Source: Tubiluchus corallicola (taxonomy: Eukaryota; Priapulida; Priapulimorpha; Priapulimorphida; Tubiluchidae). From it: a stretch of 64,000 nucleotides of DNA. Position numbers and translations under genes: made by a program. Location of the stretch: positions 674,116-738,115 of the forward strand of contig JAQGDQ010000064.1 of assembly GCA_030141605.1 (NCBI GenBank), given 5' to 3'. The notes under the pieces are model-generated. The model was not told the origin of the DNA. It saw only the letters and a list, made by a program, of their open reading frames with translations, and made no database searches. Below are positions 61,268 to 64,000 of this stretch, piece by piece (the first letter of the stretch is position 1; every line of letters begins with the position of its first letter).

Positions 61268-63579
61268 TTTGAACGGGTAACTGACTGATTCGTCTCACGT
61301 TATCTGTCACGTACTTCTTCCACTTGCTTTAAACGATCATGTGAAAGCGATCCAGTTTTAATCTGTCAAACCACACGAAACATTATCTATATGCAGCAAA
61401 AAAACTGCACAAAAATAAAACTAATTTAGGTAAATTTAGTTTACATGATATTTAAATGATTCTCATGACGTTGTAGGTACTTTCTCTCATTGAACTTTCT
61501 TGGAAAAAGTAAAGGAGTTTCAATACTCTTATAATATGCGAGAAGGTTGCAGAAATGTTTCGTCAGTAGCTGCGGGTTCCATCTAATTGTCTTAATTTGT
61601 AGAATACAAGAAGCGAATCTTCAAAGCAACTGAAAAAAAAATAAAACGCGTCATAGCAATGTACTTTTAATTTAACACGCGCGCCGTTCATAATTGACAT
61701 CTTCACTTTTGTGAGGACTAGCAGCTTCGTAAAAGCTACTTATTAGTAAAATAATTCTGTTTCTGATTGTTATTTTCAGATTTTGTTTTTATGCCTTAAC
61801 ATCAAATCACTCAATGGGCTAGACAATTATAAATACAAACTAATGAACATACGAATAAAAAAAACTAATAATCTCTTAACCAGTTATAAGAGTGAAGCGT
61901 AATGATTATTTGCGTAAATTACACCAGTTTTAGCAAGTGTACAAAGTAGTTGCGTCTAAATCTCATAACGTCTCGATAGACCTGATTATACAAGGAATAA
62001 AATTTTATAAGCAATTTTAGATGAATTCACGCACAAATATGACATAGGTTTAACAGACAATAATGTGAATTATAATCGTACCAGCAGTTAGGTGACTTGG
62101 AACTCTGGGTGGCATAATTCATTAGGTGTAAGTGATTAAAGCGGAAATGAGTTTTCCTAAGGTTCCAGAAGTCTATTAACATCATTCGTCATGGGTCTGT
62201 TGACGAGTTATGTTTACTAGACTAATTCGTATACAGATGTACTACTGTATTAATTTCGTCAATACAGAAATATTTTTTTTTAAATTTCCCACGTAATACG
62301 ACTAAAAATAATATCATTTTGCTAGGTCTGTTGATGCTTATATTTTCCCACAACCCTAAATTCAGTGACAATTAGTTTAATTGTGCCTCTATAATTTTAT
62401 ACATACAGCGATGTCATCGGTTTTCGTAGTTATTCCTTATCTTAATATTCACTTAATAATATGTAAATATGTTAATCTTGTAAATAGTCTCTGTGCGTCA
62501 TACTTTATTCATTTCAGTAGTTTTAAAATAATTTTAGTCTATTTTTTCGTAATATTAATTATAGATGACCCAATTGCCAATATTCACGAGTCAGTTGAAT
62601 ATATGATTGACTGGTATGCTACCTTCTACACGCCGTATACCTTTCTTATATGCAATGTTCTTTCACTTTGAATACGCAAGATTTTAATAGGCAAGTAAAG
62701 ATTTTATCTATACAAGGGTACATTGTATCTGGGTGTCGTGTTTATTAGACTATATCAAGGCAAAGCTAATTAATGACTTATTTATGAAACACTCTTGCTG
62801 ATTTTCAAATTGGAACGTCTGGACCACCTAAGTTTAGGTTGAATGTGCCGTTTTTGCTTGTTTTATTCATCATCATTGTCATCATATTCAGCGTCATCCT
62901 TGCTTTTAATTTTTGTCGTTGCTGAGGAACAGGTTTCTAAGCTTTGGTCCTAATTTACAGATCTATTTAAAGACTTTAACTAAGCCTGGATAATTGCGTC
63001 ATTACATTAATTCATTTAAAAATTCCAAATCGATATGTCACAGGTCGAGTTGTTTTTGTTTGAGAAATAAGCAAAAGATATTAATGGCAAAAGCAACATA
63101 TTAAATTAAATATTCATGCAATTACTGTAAAGATAAAGGGTTATCAATTTCCTGCAGAAACTGCAAAACAGAGATAGTATTAATAAAAACACTAACGGGT
63201 ATAGTTCATGTGTGTACCAAAGAAAGAGTTATTACCAGGTCCAACAATGAAATTACACCGCGGCACCAAAACTGACTTCGTAGGTCTACTGTAGCGATTT
63301 TACACCTGCGTGTGTCATAAATATGCTTGTAACGTAAGCATTAAATAATCGCAGTCTTATGCTCAGACTTAATTTCTTGTTCGTTAATACGTTCTTCTGC
63401 TGAAGAAAAGCCTGCACTGCTTATTGCTTTCTACTTTTAATATCAGCTTCGGTGTTTAGAAAAGTGCCCATGTACTTGCACTTTTTCCAAGACTGATTAC
63501 CATCTCTTGCAATAATATATTCTTCTGTTTAAACAGCGAAACTTGGGTTTTTTAACGATCACTCAGGAAAAGCAGATTG
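61268..63579. other. Intergenic, AT-rich, no gene seen
   Basis: Upstream region of the GPCR gene. An open frame at 62381-62671 is hydrophobic by AT-bias and has no recognisable family. No clear promoter element was identified. Confidence 0.45.
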
Positions 63580-63997
63580 ACGCGTTTTATAAAAATCTTC
63601 TAAAGAAAGTTTTAAAGATAAGAAGGCCATAAGAATGAAAAATGAAGATTTATACATCAGAACGGAAGAAACTTCTTGGAGTTCAAAAGTACGGATCCGA
63701 AGATTAAGATGGCTAGGACATCTAAGATTAACAAACAAAGCACCAGTAAGAAAGTAAGAAACGCCTCAAAGGAAGCCTTAAAACCTTGCAAAAAGCCACC
63801 TGGCAAACCAAAAACAACTTGGATAGCTAAGATAAATAAAGATGTTCAACAACTTCAACCAAATCTATCATTAGGAGTAGAAGAACTTACGCTGTTAGCT
63901 GCAGATAGAAGTTGGTGGACTACTCTAATAAATGTTGATGCCGCAATGCCTACAATAGGTGGAATGAGACTTTGTATAAGAAGAAGAAGTGTCATGG
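63580..63997 (+). mobile_element. C-terminal end of a second LINE type, frameshifted
   Basis: One frame reads NEDLYIRTEETSWSSK then RIRRLRWLGHLRLTNK (from 63641). After a stop and frame change come KPPGKPKTTWIAKI and AADRSWWTTLINVDAAM. RRLRWLGH, G(R/K)PKTTW and DR..W..L are the conserved post-RT tail of many LINE ORF2 proteins, different from the other copies here. The 3' end runs to or past the window edge. Confidence 0.8.
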
Positions 63998-64000
63998 TCT

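Noticed and set aside
62381-62671. 96-aa hydrophobic frame
   Set aside because: Hydrophobicity follows from AT-rich codons (Ile, Phe, Leu); no conserved pattern or start context.

Overview
The window is AT-rich, intron-rich animal DNA. Introns have consensus GT..AG ends and run from a few hundred bases to 4.4 kb. Protein families are typical of Metazoa: FABP, YEATS2, membrane gamma-glutamyltransferase, cytosolic-type MTHFD, eIF2B epsilon, and a rhodopsin-class peptide receptor. A degenerate TTAGGG tract suggests the usual animal telomere repeat. Dense LINE, MITE and microsatellite content points to a repeat-rich invertebrate. I cannot place the phylum from sequence alone.

Layout. 0-1.5 kb: the first two coding exons of a fatty-acid-binding protein (minus); the rest lies left of the window. 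4.8-7.7 kb: a YEATS2-like chromatin reader (minus), mostly one long exon. 9.5-11.7 kb: a perfect 32-bp-arm palindrome and a decayed, 5'-truncated LINE. 14.7-28.7 kb: a complete 13-exon gamma-glutamyltransferase gene (plus, 586 aa, nucleophile Thr397). Its introns hold a GA microsatellite, a head-to-head pair of tRNA-derived SINE-like units, and an antisense two-ORF LINE bounded by GA-rich microsatellites. 32.9-34.2 kb: a stand-alone methylene-THF dehydrogenase/cyclohydrolase (minus) with a spliced 5' leader. 35-38.3 kb: a LINE tail, an (AAT)n array and a hAT-type MITE. 38.8-40.9 kb: a single-exon eIF2B epsilon gene. 42.4-44.6 kb: another decayed LINE. 46.3-50.7 kb: a six-exon gene of unknown family (463 aa) with an interstitial telomere-like tract in its first intron. 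50.9-51.3 kb: a solo LTR with a perfect 5-bp target duplication and a cluster of heat-shock-element-like motifs in its U3. 53.7-56.4 kb: a nest of repeats, comprising two diverged copies of an unknown repeat (one split by a LINE whose target duplication is supported by the other copy), a further LINE remnant, and a hAT-type MITE with a perfect 8-bp duplication. 57.2-58.3 kb: possible 5' exons of an unrecognised minus-strand gene. 60.1-61.3 kb: a single-exon class A GPCR (minus). 63.6-64 kb: the C-terminal end of another LINE.

The genes are not an operon or an obvious functional cluster. They are independent housekeeping, metabolic and signalling genes separated by mobile-element debris. The points of most interest are the HSE-bearing solo LTR, the LINE between microsatellites, the stand-alone MTHFD domain, and the unrecognised six-exon gene. 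Exon boundaries were read by hand from splice signals and reading-frame continuity; no transcript evidence was available.
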